Shown piece by piece: positions 1 through 8,364 of a stretch of 64,000 bases of DNA. How positions within the stretch are numbered: position 1 is the first letter of the stretch; each line of letters opens with the position of its first letter. This DNA is from Pedobacter aquae (GTDB lineage: Bacteria; Bacteroidota; Bacteroidia; Sphingobacteriales; Sphingobacteriaceae): NCBI RefSeq assembly GCF_008195825.1, contig NZ_CP043329.1, forward strand, positions 1,054,001 to 1,118,000, written 5' to 3'. The notes below the pieces were generated by a model that saw only the letters and a list, made by a program, of their open reading frames with translations, was not told the DNA's origin and made no database searches. A program made the position numbers and the translations under genes.

Positions 1-315
1 GACGATATCTTAGCTAAATTAGGTATCAATGATCCTGTATTAGATATAGCTAAGAAATTAGAGGAAGTAGCTTTAAATGATCCTTATTTTGTAGATCGTA
101 AATTATATCCAAACGTAGATTTCTATTCTGGTATCATTTACAGAGCTTTAGGTTTCCCTACAGAAATGTTTACCGTATTATTTGCTTTAGGCCGTTTACC
201 GGGATGGATTGCTCAATGGAAAGAAATGAGAGAAAACAAAGAGCCTATAGGAAGACCTCGTCAGATTTACATTGGCGAAAAAGATAGAACTTTCGTTGAT
301 ATTGCTTCAAGATAA
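1..315 (+). CDS. gltA: Citrate synthase, C-terminal part (cut by window start)
   Basis: The reading frame is open from base 1 to a TAA at 313-315 and gives 104 residues of the C-terminal small domain of type II citrate synthase, which condenses oxaloacetate and acetyl-CoA at the entry of the TCA cycle. Recognisable stretches are [16 protein letters not shown] (containing the active-site Asp region), [13 protein letters not shown] and [10 protein letters not shown], all conserved in hexameric bacterial enzymes. The start and the catalytic histidines lie outside the window. A strong terminator follows 18 bases after the stop, so this is the last gene of its transcript. Confidence 0.95.
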   Translation, partial: DDILAKLGINDPVLDIAKKLEEVALNDPYFVDRKLYPNVDFYSGIIYRALGFPTEMFTVLFALGRLPGWIAQWKEMRENKEPIGRPRQIYIGEKDRTFVDIASR

Positions 316-333
316 TTTCTTTAAGATATAGAG

Positions 334-370
334 TAACAAAGCCTGATGAATTTCATCGGGCTTTGTTGTT
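334..370 (+). terminator. Intrinsic terminator after citrate synthase
   Basis: AACAAAGCCTGATGAA pairs with TTTCATCGGGCTTTGTT with one G-U pair, giving a stem of about 16 bp with almost no loop, followed by a short T-rich stretch. It sits directly after the gltA stop. Confidence 0.85.
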
Positions 371-410
371 TTATGTAGATAGGGTAGAAAGTACAGAGTA
401 TAAAGTAGAA

Positions 411-701
411 AGTACAGAGTAGAAAGTATAAAGTACAGAGTACAAAGTAAAAAGATGTCTAAAAAGCGATATTTAGGGACTTCCAATAATATTAAATAAA
501 ACTTTTCCTAAGAACGAAGGACGGCCTATGAAGATTTGGAAGCGAAGTCAAATAAATCTTTTGCAGAATCATTAATAAAACACTATCAGAAAACAATCCG
601 ACGGGTGATGTATAAACTTTCACAAAGAAAAACCATTCACACCACTCAGGATTGTGGATTAAGATTTATTTAGACGAAACGACAAATATTCATCAGCCTT
701 G
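411..701 (+). repeat. Dispersed 291-bp repeat, copy 1
   Basis: The first 132 bases (411-542) are identical to 1186-1317 at an offset of 775; the remainder diverges and then matches again through the end of the unit, which reads ...ATTCATCAGCCTTG in all copies. Conserved internal words are GGCCTATGAAGATTTGG, AAACAATCCGACGGGTG and CACACCACTCAGGATTGTGG. Function unknown; no ORF is shared between copies. Confidence 0.85.
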
Positions 702-1185
702 AATTTTTGGGCACTTTTTTTTCAAGAAAAAAGTGCCTAGGGCTGGCCGCCTATGAGGCCGGAGAGACTTGAGCGAAAACGCCATTTCCAAAAGCTTCAC
801 TTAGTTTAGTAATCTCTAGTGATATCATTTATCCGCCTCAAGAGCCGGCGGGGCCCATTACTTTTTAGAGGAAAAAAGTAATCAAAATCCTTGAGCAATC
901 CCGCTGGAGCTTTTGCCGCACAAGGCTCTCCCACACTCAAAATAATGAGCGCTTATTTTTGCTAGCAAGCGGTTTATGAACATTAGTGTAAACTCGAACG
1001 CAAAACCGCATGCGCTATAGGCTTTATTTAAGTAAAAAGTCAAAAGTATAAAGTAAAAAGATGCCTAAATATTGGATATTTCGGCCTAACATCCTAATCA
1101 ACTATTAACGAATAAACTAATTGTTGCTCATGCACTTCGGTTTAGCCTGTTTTTTATCAAAGTTTGCTCCTATCTAGAAGTAAAA

Positions 1186-1476
1186 AGTACAGAGTAGAAA
1201 GTATAAAGTACAGAGTACAAAGTAAAAAGATGTCTAAAAAGCGATATTTAGGGACTTCCAATAATATTAAATAAAACTTTTCCTAAGAACGAAGGACGGC
1301 CTATGAAGATTTGGAAGTGAAGACAAATAAATCTTTTGTATAAACTTTCATTAAGCAGTATTGGGAAACAATCCGACGGGTGATGTAGAAACATTCAGAA
1401 AGCACAATCCTTCACACCACTCAGGATTGTGGATTAAGATTTATTTAGACGAAACGACAAATATTCATCAGCCTTG
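1186..1476 (+). repeat. Dispersed 291-bp repeat, copy 2
   Basis: Same element as at 411-701, same length and orientation. It ends in CAGCCTTG and is immediately followed by a 20-bp palindrome. Confidence 0.85.
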
Positions 1477-1496
1477 CCTGCCTGCCGGTAGGCAGG
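1477..1496. repeat. Palindromic hairpin CCTGCC...GGCAGG
   Basis: CCTGCCTGCCGGTAGGCAGG is a near-perfect 20-bp palindrome, inserted directly at the end of repeat copy 2. Copies 1 and 3 lack it, so it was probably added after the copies separated. Confidence 0.75.
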
Positions 1497-1729
1497 ATTT
1501 ATTCATTTTTTGTTTATGGTTTTTCTTTGGTATTCATGAATTCGTTCCTCGTTTTTTGTTTAATTTTTATCAAGAAAAAAGTAAACAGGGTTGGCCGCCT
1601 ATGAGGCCGGAGAGACTTGTGCGCAACAGCCCGTCATAATATCTTTAAATAGTAATTATTTGCCTCTATCGCCGGCTTGAAGATGAATGCCTGATTTGAA
1701 AATCACTTTTCAAAAAAATCCAAAACCAC

Positions 1730-2230
1730 TTAACCCAAAAGATTATTCGTAAACCTCATTTTTATACCTGCTTGAAAGTTTTCTATCGTCTTGAAAATTT
1801 CTTTTAAAGTAACCTGCTCAATACGAGTAAGGTTTTTAAGCTCTATATAATTATTAGGTTTTATTTTCTCGTGAATTACTTGCGAAGCTTGATTTTTTAG
1901 CCTTAAACTCATCAAATAATAATAAGACTGCATCAACTCATGAAACTGAGTTTCGGAAAAAACACCTTTTTCTTGTAAGGCTTTTAATCTTTCTCCGGTA
2001 TTAAGCTTGAAAATTCTGTTTTGCAAAGCATAAACACGTACCAAATCTACTACAGGTGTCATGGCGTTTTTTATATCAAAAACCTCTGATTTCCCTAAAG
2101 TTTGTGTCCTGATATTATTAAAGAAAGTTAAAGGAGGATTATACTGAAGTGCATTTTTAGCAATAAAGACAAAGAATTTTTCCATCGGGTTTTTTAATTC
2201 TTCATCTAAAAAGTCTTGCAACTCGTTCAT
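1730..2230 (-). CDS. Nucleotidyltransferase/CBS signalling protein, 3' part (frameshifted)
   Basis: This 166-residue frame is the C-terminal helical domain (DUF294 C-terminal, substrate-binding-like) of the protein whose N-terminal 470 residues are encoded at 2227-3639. It overlaps that frame by 4 bases. Its own ATG is unlikely to be a real start: reading upstream in the same frame gives the residues DCRYLYGDEQI, which match the conserved D-R-YGD segment of the family just before this domain. One added T in the T6 run (A6 at 2264-2269 on the plus strand) would join the two parts into 636 residues, the usual family length. Confidence 0.8.
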   Translation of the reverse strand: MNELQDFLDEELKNPMEKFFVFIAKNALQYNPPLTFFNNIRTQTLGKSEVFDIKNAMTPVVDLVRVYALQNRIFKLNTGERLKALQEKGVFSETQFHELMQSYYYLMSLRLKNQASQVIHEKIKPNNYIELKNLTRIEQVTLKEIFKTIENFQAGIKMRFTNNLLG

Positions 2231-3639
2231 AATTTGTTCATCGCCATAAAGGTATCGGCAATCAAAAAAGTAGAGAATTTAATGGCACTTTCTGGTAAAG
2301 ATTCCTCCATCCAACTCTTATAATTGCGTTTCCAGTGCGATAAAGAATGTGTCCATTTAGGGTTGCTAGCCATATAACCGCCCTCGCAATACACAAAACC
2401 TATATCATTTAATTTATCAGAAACACGTTTGGCAAATTCTAAGAAATAAGAGCGTACCAATTCTCGCTGCTCATTAGCCTTATCTTCATAAATGATGGCG
2501 TTATCTTGGTCGGTTTTAAGGGTTTGTTCTTTTCTACCTTCACTACCCAAAACCATGTAAACAAATTTCGCTGGTGGTTTGCCTAGTTCGCTAATCACTT
2601 CTTCAATTACTTTCTGGGCAATGGTATCGGCAATGGTGGTAATCACTTGATTGACAATTTCCGCATGAACCCCTCTGCCCAGCAGTTGTGTGATAATGAG
2701 CGGAACTTTCTCCCATTTTTGCTTTAATTCTTGAGCATTTAAAGCCAGTTTAACAGATTGTATAAACACTAAAGGAGATTGTGCTTGCTCGCTTAATAAG
2801 CGGTTTCTGCTTAAAAAACCTAAGTATTCGCCGTTTTTCTCTACCACCAAGTAGCGGGCTTTGGTTCTAAACATCAATAAGATGGCCTCGTATACATAAG
2901 CATCGGTAGCAATGGTTACAATTGGGTTATCCATAATGGTGTGGATAGCCTGTTTAGCATCTATACATTGGGCTATAACACGGTCTCTTAAAGTAATATC
3001 GGTAACAAAGCCTATAATTTTTTGTGCATCATCTTTTATAAATAAGCAGCTTACTTTTTTGTCTGCCATGAGTTTTGCAGCATCACAAATAGGGTAATCT
3101 GGTTTGCAACTGATTAAATCCCGGTAGGCAACAGCCTCAATTTTTCTAGAATATAATTGTTCTGATGCGATATAGCTTTCTTCAAAGGAAGGTGGTTTTT
3201 TAAAGAAATGTGCAAATTCTTCATCCTGCATCCGGTTGCCAAAATCGGTGGTGAAGTATTGAAAAAAGTCTTCATAAGCACTACATAAAGCTCTAAAATC
3301 TTTCCTCGGTAAGAAATAAACCAAAGTGCCTTTCTTTACAATAACAGATTTTAAAGCCTTTTTTCTGTTCAGCAATACCGATATACCGCCAAAGCAATAG
3401 CCCGTATGGTGTATTTCTACCGAACGTTTATTGTTTTGCCCATCATAAAAGAAGGTTTCATATTCACCTTCAGCAATGATATCCACACCTTTCATTTTGG
3501 TAATCTCTTGCCTGTATGCAAGCGTTTCCTTATTATATCTTATTTCCTGTAAGCTATCTGCTATGCTTAGCAAAACATCATCAGGTAGTAAATTAAAAGG
3601 GGTGGTATTTTTTAAAATGGTTAATCTTTTTTCAATCAT
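2227..3639 (-). CDS. cNMP-binding/CBS/DUF294 nucleotidyltransferase protein, 5' part (frameshifted)
   Basis: Domains in order: an N-terminal cyclic-nucleotide-binding-like beta barrel (about residues 10-130), a pair of CBS domains (about 165-285, containing SCKPDYPICDAAKLM and VTIATDAYVYEAILLM), then the DUF294 putative nucleotidyltransferase domain (about 300-450) with the GSEGRKEQTLKTDQDNAI motif whose Gly-Ser and Asp residues are the nucleotidyltransferase signature. Such proteins are thought to be cytoplasmic signalling or regulatory transferases; the substrate is unknown. The last residues (ADTFMAMNKL) are out-of-frame sequence caused by a one-base loss at 2264-2269; the true continuation is at 1730-2230. 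It lies 16 bases after the exonuclease gene and is probably co-transcribed with it, an arrangement seen for this family elsewhere. Confidence 0.85.
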   Translation of the reverse strand: MIEKRLTILKNTTPFNLLPDDVLLSIADSLQEIRYNKETLAYRQEITKMKGVDIIAEGEYETFFYDGQNNKRSVEIHHTGYCFGGISVLLNRKKALKSVIVKKGTLVYFLPRKDFRALCSAYEDFFQYFTTDFGNRMQDEEFAHFFKKPPSFEESYIASEQLYSRKIEAVAYRDLISCKPDYPICDAAKLMADKKVSCLFIKDDAQKIIGFVTDITLRDRVIAQCIDAKQAIHTIMDNPIVTIATDAYVYEAILLMFRTKARYLVVEKNGEYLGFLSRNRLLSEQAQSPLVFIQSVKLALNAQELKQKWEKVPLIITQLLGRGVHAEIVNQVITTIADTIAQKVIEEVISELGKPPAKFVYMVLGSEGRKEQTLKTDQDNAIIYEDKANEQRELVRSYFLEFAKRVSDKLNDIGFVYCEGGYMASNPKWTHSLSHWKRNYKSWMEESLPESAIKFSTFLIADTFMAMNKL

Positions 3640-3655
3640 CGTTTTATGATTAAGC

Positions 3656-4318
3656 TTAAAACATACTAAATGGCCAAATAGATTTACTTTTAGCTTTGGG
3701 CTGTTTCATTTTAAAATTAAACTGTTGTGTTTCCATTTGTTCTGCTGTAATATCGCCACGTTTAAGCATCTCAAAAAAGCAGGCTGCGGTAGCTTCAGCG
3801 TCTTTTAAAGCATGGTGCTGCTGTTCCATTTTCTCATCAAATAAAAAATGATACAATTCGCCAAGTCTTAAAAAGTTAACCGTTGGATTATGAACATATT
3901 TTGAACTGGCCAACATGGTACAAAACAAAGGACTATTTTCTATTGGGTTTTTAAGTTTAGCCCGGTAAGCATCAACACCTACAATATGAAAATCAAGCTC
4001 CATAAAATGAGCTATCAATAAAGGATTGTACTTTTTAACATCATAAGCAAATTTTTGTAGCACCTGTTTACGTTTAATGCCATTTTCTTCTAAAAAAGTA
4101 GGGGTTATGCCATGTATTTTAAAAGCAGAATCTTCTATTTTGAGGTCTTGCAACTTCATGTAGAAGTTTTCTCGTTTCACTTCTTCGCCACTTTTATGGT
4201 AGATAATCCATGCCAGTTGGATACAAGTAGGCCAATTATCAGTATCCTGATAAGGCTTATCCCATTTTTTAGGTAAACCTGATGTTTCTGTATCTATAAA
4301 AAGAAGGTAATCTTTCAC
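3656..4318 (-). CDS. DnaQ-like 3'-5' exonuclease
   Basis: 220 residues of the DEDDh exonuclease superfamily (DNA polymerase III epsilon-like). Exo I is FIDTETSGLP (Asp9, Glu11), Exo II lies in LLIAHFMELDFHIVG (Asp about 108) and Exo III in HHALKDAEATAACFF with the conserved His and Asp. No other domain is present, so it is more likely a stand-alone nuclease than the replicative proofreading subunit. It is the first gene of a two-gene minus-strand operon with the CBS/nucleotidyltransferase protein, which suggests a shared nucleotide-related role, though that is inference. Confidence 0.88.
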   Translation of the reverse strand: MKDYLLFIDTETSGLPKKWDKPYQDTDNWPTCIQLAWIIYHKSGEEVKRENFYMKLQDLKIEDSAFKIHGITPTFLEENGIKRKQVLQKFAYDVKKYNPLLIAHFMELDFHIVGVDAYRAKLKNPIENSPLFCTMLASSKYVHNPTVNFLRLGELYHFLFDEKMEQQHHALKDAEATAACFFEMLKRGDITAEQMETQQFNFKMKQPKAKSKSIWPFSMF

Positions 4319-4444
4319 TAGCCCGAAATTAGAATTTTATTACTCATATTTTATATAATTAAAAGATATACCAAAAAATAGGTACAATTTTTAGTGTTAT
4401 TGATGATGATTTAAATATTTATCTATCATTAACAAAAATCATCT

Positions 4445-6562
4445 ATGAATATAAAAGTATATCCGGGTAAGCCATACCCTTTAGGCGCTACCTGGGATGG
4501 CAAAGGCGTAAATTTTACCCTTTACGCCGATAATGCCACTGGCGTTGATTTATGTCTATTTAACACTACAAAAGACGAAACAGAATCGGTAAAAATCAGG
4601 ATAAAAGAAAGAACTCATCAAATATGGCATTGCTATGTGCCGGATATTGAGCCGGGGCAACTTTACGGTTTTAGGGTTTATGGCCCTTATGAGCCGGCTA
4701 ATGGTCATCGTTTTAACCCACATAAATTATTGATAGACCCTTATGCGAAAGCTATAGCAGGTACTATTCAATGGCATAATGCTTTATTTGCCTATCAGGT
4801 AGGGCATGAGGATGAAGATTTCTCTTTTAGCGAAGAAGATAGCGCACCTTATATCCCTAAAGCTGTGGTAATAGACCCTGCATTTGATTGGGAGGATGAT
4901 AAATCACCTAATACTTCTATGCATAAATCTATCATTTACGAAACCCATGTGAAAGGTTTTACCATGCAGCATCCGGATATATCGGAAGAAATAAGAGGTA
5001 CTTACAAAGCTTTAGCTCACGAAGCTACCATTGCTTATTTAACAGATTTAGGTATTACAGCCGTAGAATTAATGCCTGTTCACCATTTCGTGAGCGATAA
5101 GAATTTGCATGACCAAGGTTTAAATAATTATTGGGGTTACAGTACCATAGGCTTTTTTGCGCCAGATGTAAGGTATTCATCATCAGGAGTATTGGGCCAG
5201 CAGGTACGCGAGTTTAAAGAAATGGTTAAGGCCTTACATAAGGCCGGTATAGAAGTGATTTTAGATGTGGTTTATAACCATACAGCAGAAGGAAACCATT
5301 TAGGGCCTACCTTATCTTTTAAAGGTATTGATAATTGTAGCTATTATAGGTTAACAGAAAATCCGAGGTTTTACATGGATTATACCGGAACTGGTAATAC
5401 CTTAAATGCCCGCTTACCTAATGTTTTAAGGCTCATTATGGATAGTTTACGCTATTGGATTACCGAAATGCATGTTGATGGCTTTAGGTTTGATTTAGCT
5501 TCTACGTTGGCCAGAGAACTCCACGAGGTACAGAAATTAAGTTCCTTTTTTGATATCATTCACCAAGCCCCTATTATTTCGCAAGCTAAATTGATAGCAG
5601 AGCCTTGGGATGTTGGTGAAGGTGGTTATCAGGTGGGGAAATTTCCGCCGGGTTGGGCCGAGTGGAATGGCAAATACCGCGATTGTATTAGAGATTATTG
5701 GATTGGTGCCGATAGTATGCTAGGAGAGTTTGCGGATAGATTTACTGGAAGCTCAGACCTTTATCAGGATGATTACCGCAAGCCTACAGCCAGTATCAAT
5801 TTCATAACCGCTCATGACGGTTTTACTTTGCATGATTTGGTTTCTTATAACGAGAAGCATAATGAAGCTAACGGAGAAAACAATCAGGATGGCGAAAGTC
5901 ATAACCGTTCTTGGAATGGTGGTGCAGAAGGCGATACGGATGATGAAGCTATCATCTCCTTAAGAAATCAGCAAAAAAGAAATTTCTTAACTACGCTATT
6001 TCTTTCGCAAGGCGTACCCATGATAGTTGCCGGAGACGAGTTTGGAAGAACCCAACAAGGGAATAACAATGCCTATTGTCAAGATAATGAGATTTCTTGG
6101 CTCAATTGGGATAATATGGATCATGAGCTTCAGCAGTTTACTGCATCGCTTATCAGGTTAAGGAAAGAACACCCTACTTTTTGCAGAAGGAAATGGTTTC
6201 AAGGGATGCCTGTAAAAGGAATAGGTTTAGAAGACATTGCTTGGTTTTTACCCGAAGGTATAGAAATGGATGATGAGCATTGGCAGCATGATTTTGCCCG
6301 TTCTTTGGCTGTTTATTTAAACGGAAAAGGTATCAGGTCTTTAAGTGAGCAAGGCGAAAAAATTATAGATGATGATTTTTATGTGATGTTTAACGCCCAT
6401 CATGATACCATCATTTACCATTTGCCACCAGATAAATACAGCAAAAAATGGTTGAAGGTTTTAGATACCTCAGAGGCTACGTTTGATGAAGAAACCGTAT
6501 TGCAATCAGAAGACGAAATCCCGGTAAAGGGTCGGTCGGTAGTTTTACTTAAAGCCATATAA
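4445..6562 (+). CDS. glgX: Glycogen debranching enzyme GlgX/TreX (GH13)
   Basis: 705 residues, isoamylase-type GH13. The N-terminal CBM48-like domain (about 10-110, YPLGATWDGKGVNFTLYA) precedes the (beta/alpha)8 barrel. The nucleophile Asp lies in DGFRFDLAS (about 350), the acid/base Glu in LIAEPWD (about 386) and the third Asp in FITAHDGF (about 457). It cleaves alpha-1,6 branches of glycogen or limit dextrins in the cytoplasm and so supplies linear maltodextrins to TreY. It is the first gene of a three-gene operon (2-base gap to treZ), and the 126-base spacer to the divergent exonuclease gene should hold its promoter. Confidence 0.93.
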   Translation: MNIKVYPGKPYPLGATWDGKGVNFTLYADNATGVDLCLFNTTKDETESVKIRIKERTHQIWHCYVPDIEPGQLYGFRVYGPYEPANGHRFNPHKLLIDPYAKAIAGTIQWHNALFAYQVGHEDEDFSFSEEDSAPYIPKAVVIDPAFDWEDDKSPNTSMHKSIIYETHVKGFTMQHPDISEEIRGTYKALAHEATIAYLTDLGITAVELMPVHHFVSDKNLHDQGLNNYWGYSTIGFFAPDVRYSSSGVLGQQVREFKEMVKALHKAGIEVILDVVYNHTAEGNHLGPTLSFKGIDNCSYYRLTENPRFYMDYTGTGNTLNARLPNVLRLIMDSLRYWITEMHVDGFRFDLASTLARELHEVQKLSSFFDIIHQAPIISQAKLIAEPWDVGEGGYQVGKFPPGWAEWNGKYRDCIRDYWIGADSMLGEFADRFTGSSDLYQDDYRKPTASINFITAHDGFTLHDLVSYNEKHNEANGENNQDGESHNRSWNGGAEGDTDDEAIISLRNQQKRNFLTTLFLSQGVPMIVAGDEFGRTQQGNNNAYCQDNEISWLNWDNMDHELQQFTASLIRLRKEHPTFCRRKWFQGMPVKGIGLEDIAWFLPEGIEMDDEHWQHDFARSLAVYLNGKGIRSLSEQGEKIIDDDFYVMFNAHHDTIIYHLPPDKYSKKWLKVLDTSEATFDEETVLQSEDEIPVKGRSVVLLKAI

Positions 6563-6564
6563 GT

Positions 6565-8364
6565 ATGACAAAAGCTTGCAGAAAAATAGGCGTAAACTAT
6601 TGCCACGGTACTACAAAGATAAATTTATGGTGCCCCAATGCAAACAAAGTAGCAGTTTTAAAGCCTAAGGATGAAACCATTATTCATTTAGAAAAGGCCG
6701 ATTTTGGTTATTGGCAAAAAACAACAGATTTACTACAGCCAGGGGATGAATATTTTATGCTGCTTGATGATAAAACTTTGCCAGACCCTACAGCTTTGCA
6801 GCAGCCTGATATTCATCAAGCCTCTAAAGTAGCCAATTTACATGCTTTTGAATGGACAGATGAGCATTGGCAAATCCCCGCCATGCAAGATTTTATCATT
6901 TATGAGCTGCATGTTGGAACTTTCACACCCGAAGGAACATTTGAAGCCATCATCCAAAAACTAGATGATTTGCTTGAATTAGGTATCAATGCTATTGAAT
7001 TAATGCCTGTGGCTCAATTCCCTGGCAATAGAAATTGGGGTTACGATGGCGTTTTTCCTTTTGCGGTACAAAATAGTTATGGTGCTTATACAGGTTTGCA
7101 AGAGCTGGTGAATGCTTGTCATGAAAAAGGTATAGCTGTTATTTTAGATGTAGTTTACAATCACTTAGGCCCTGAAGGGAATTATTTAAACGATTTTGGG
7201 CCGTTTTTTACTGATAAATACCAAACTCCTTGGGGTAAAGCCATCAATTTTGATGATGCCGATTGCGATGCTGTACGTACTCTTTATATCGAAAACGTAT
7301 TGTTATGGCTAAGAGATTTTCATATTGATGGCTTACGTTTAGATGCCGTACATGCCATTAAAGATTTTAGCGCTAAGCATATTTTGGCAGAAATTAAAGA
7401 GCATGTAGATGCTTTTAATCAGGAACATCAAAAAACACATTTCTTAATTGCCGAGTGCGATTTAAACGATAGAAGGTATTTAGAGCCTTTGAGCCAAAAT
7501 GGTTTTGCAATGGACGCTCAATGGATAGATGAGTTTCATCATGCATTAAGGGTTAGTGCCGGGGGGGAGAAAAATGGCTATTATGAAGATTTTAGCGGAA
7601 TTTCTTCTTTAGCTAAAGCCTATCAAGATGCTTTTGTTTTTGATGGCTTATACTCGCCACATCGTAAAAAGAAATTTGGTAGTAGTGCAGCTGGTTTGGC
7701 AGGAGAGCGCTTTGTGGTTTTCTCTCAAAACCACGATCAAGTGGGTAACCGGATGCTTGGAGAGCGTAGTAGCCAGCTTTTTAGTTTCGAGATGCAGAAA
7801 TTGATGGCTGCCGCAGTTTTTATTTCGCCTTATATCCCCATGCTGTTTATGGGCGAGGAATGGTCGGCAAGTTCTCCATTTCAATACTTTATCAGCCATA
7901 CAGATGAAGAGTTGATAAAAGCCGTACAAGAAGGTAGAAAGAAAGAATTTGCGGCATTTGTAAGCGAAGAAGAAGTTCCAGACCCGCAAGCTATCTCTAC
8001 TTTTGAAGCTTCTAAACTCCGCTGGGACGAGCTTAATTTACCGCAATATAAAACCATGTTGGCCTACTATAAAGCCCTCATACAGCTTCGCAAAACGCAT
8101 CCGGTATTTAAAAGCACCCAAAGAAAGGGTTTAAAAGCTTACGCTGATGAAACTCGGCAAATGCTTTACCTCAGCAGAAGTAGTGAAGATGTAAAGGTTT
8201 TATGTATCCTCAATTTTTCAGCTAAGCAGCAAAGCATTCAAAATTCAGAAATTCAAGCTTATGGATTGATTTTTGATTCTGCCGATGAAAAATGGGCTGG
8301 TCATCCTGTTGGAGAGGATGAAATTAGCCCTACAGCTATCAAAATCTATCAATCTAACTTATGA
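6565..8364 (+). CDS. treZ: Malto-oligosyltrehalose trehalohydrolase TreZ
   Basis: 599 residues, GH13 with an N-terminal CBM48-like domain (GTTKINLWCPNANKVAVL). The three catalytic acids are visible in DGLRLDAVHA (about 260), LIAECDLND (about 297) and FSQNHDQVGNR (about 390); the IAECD motif is typical of TreZ rather than branching enzymes. It hydrolyses the alpha-1,4 bond next to the terminal trehalosyl unit made by TreY, releasing trehalose. It starts 2 bases after glgX and overlaps the next gene by 4 bases (ATGA), so translation is probably coupled. Confidence 0.94.
   Translation: MTKACRKIGVNYCHGTTKINLWCPNANKVAVLKPKDETIIHLEKADFGYWQKTTDLLQPGDEYFMLLDDKTLPDPTALQQPDIHQASKVANLHAFEWTDEHWQIPAMQDFIIYELHVGTFTPEGTFEAIIQKLDDLLELGINAIELMPVAQFPGNRNWGYDGVFPFAVQNSYGAYTGLQELVNACHEKGIAVILDVVYNHLGPEGNYLNDFGPFFTDKYQTPWGKAINFDDADCDAVRTLYIENVLLWLRDFHIDGLRLDAVHAIKDFSAKHILAEIKEHVDAFNQEHQKTHFLIAECDLNDRRYLEPLSQNGFAMDAQWIDEFHHALRVSAGGEKNGYYEDFSGISSLAKAYQDAFVFDGLYSPHRKKKFGSSAAGLAGERFVVFSQNHDQVGNRMLGERSSQLFSFEMQKLMAAAVFISPYIPMLFMGEEWSASSPFQYFISHTDEELIKAVQEGRKKEFAAFVSEEEVPDPQAISTFEASKLRWDELNLPQYKTMLAYYKALIQLRKTHPVFKSTQRKGLKAYADETRQMLYLSRSSEDVKVLCILNFSAKQQSIQNSEIQAYGLIFDSADEKWAGHPVGEDEISPTAIKIYQSNL

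Larger units (their letters stand above)
371..1729. repeat. Gene-free mosaic of intergenic repeats
   Basis: About 1.36 kb between citrate synthase and the next gene with no credible ORF. It is built from short words such as AAGTAGAAAGTACAGAG, two copies of a 291-bp repeat (411-701 and 1186-1476), and hairpins such as the ACTTTTTT/AAAAAAGT pairs at about 710-737 and 848-877. The sentence-like segment around 740-770 (GGCCGCCTATGAGGCC) recurs near 1590-1615. The same words occur at 56650-57240, and shorter ones at 21765-21805. I see no coding signal or promoter in it. Confidence 0.75.

Noticed and set aside
1361-1639. Plus-strand ORF of 92 codons in the repeat region
   Set aside because: It lies within repeat copy 2 and the palindrome; the other repeat copies do not keep the frame.
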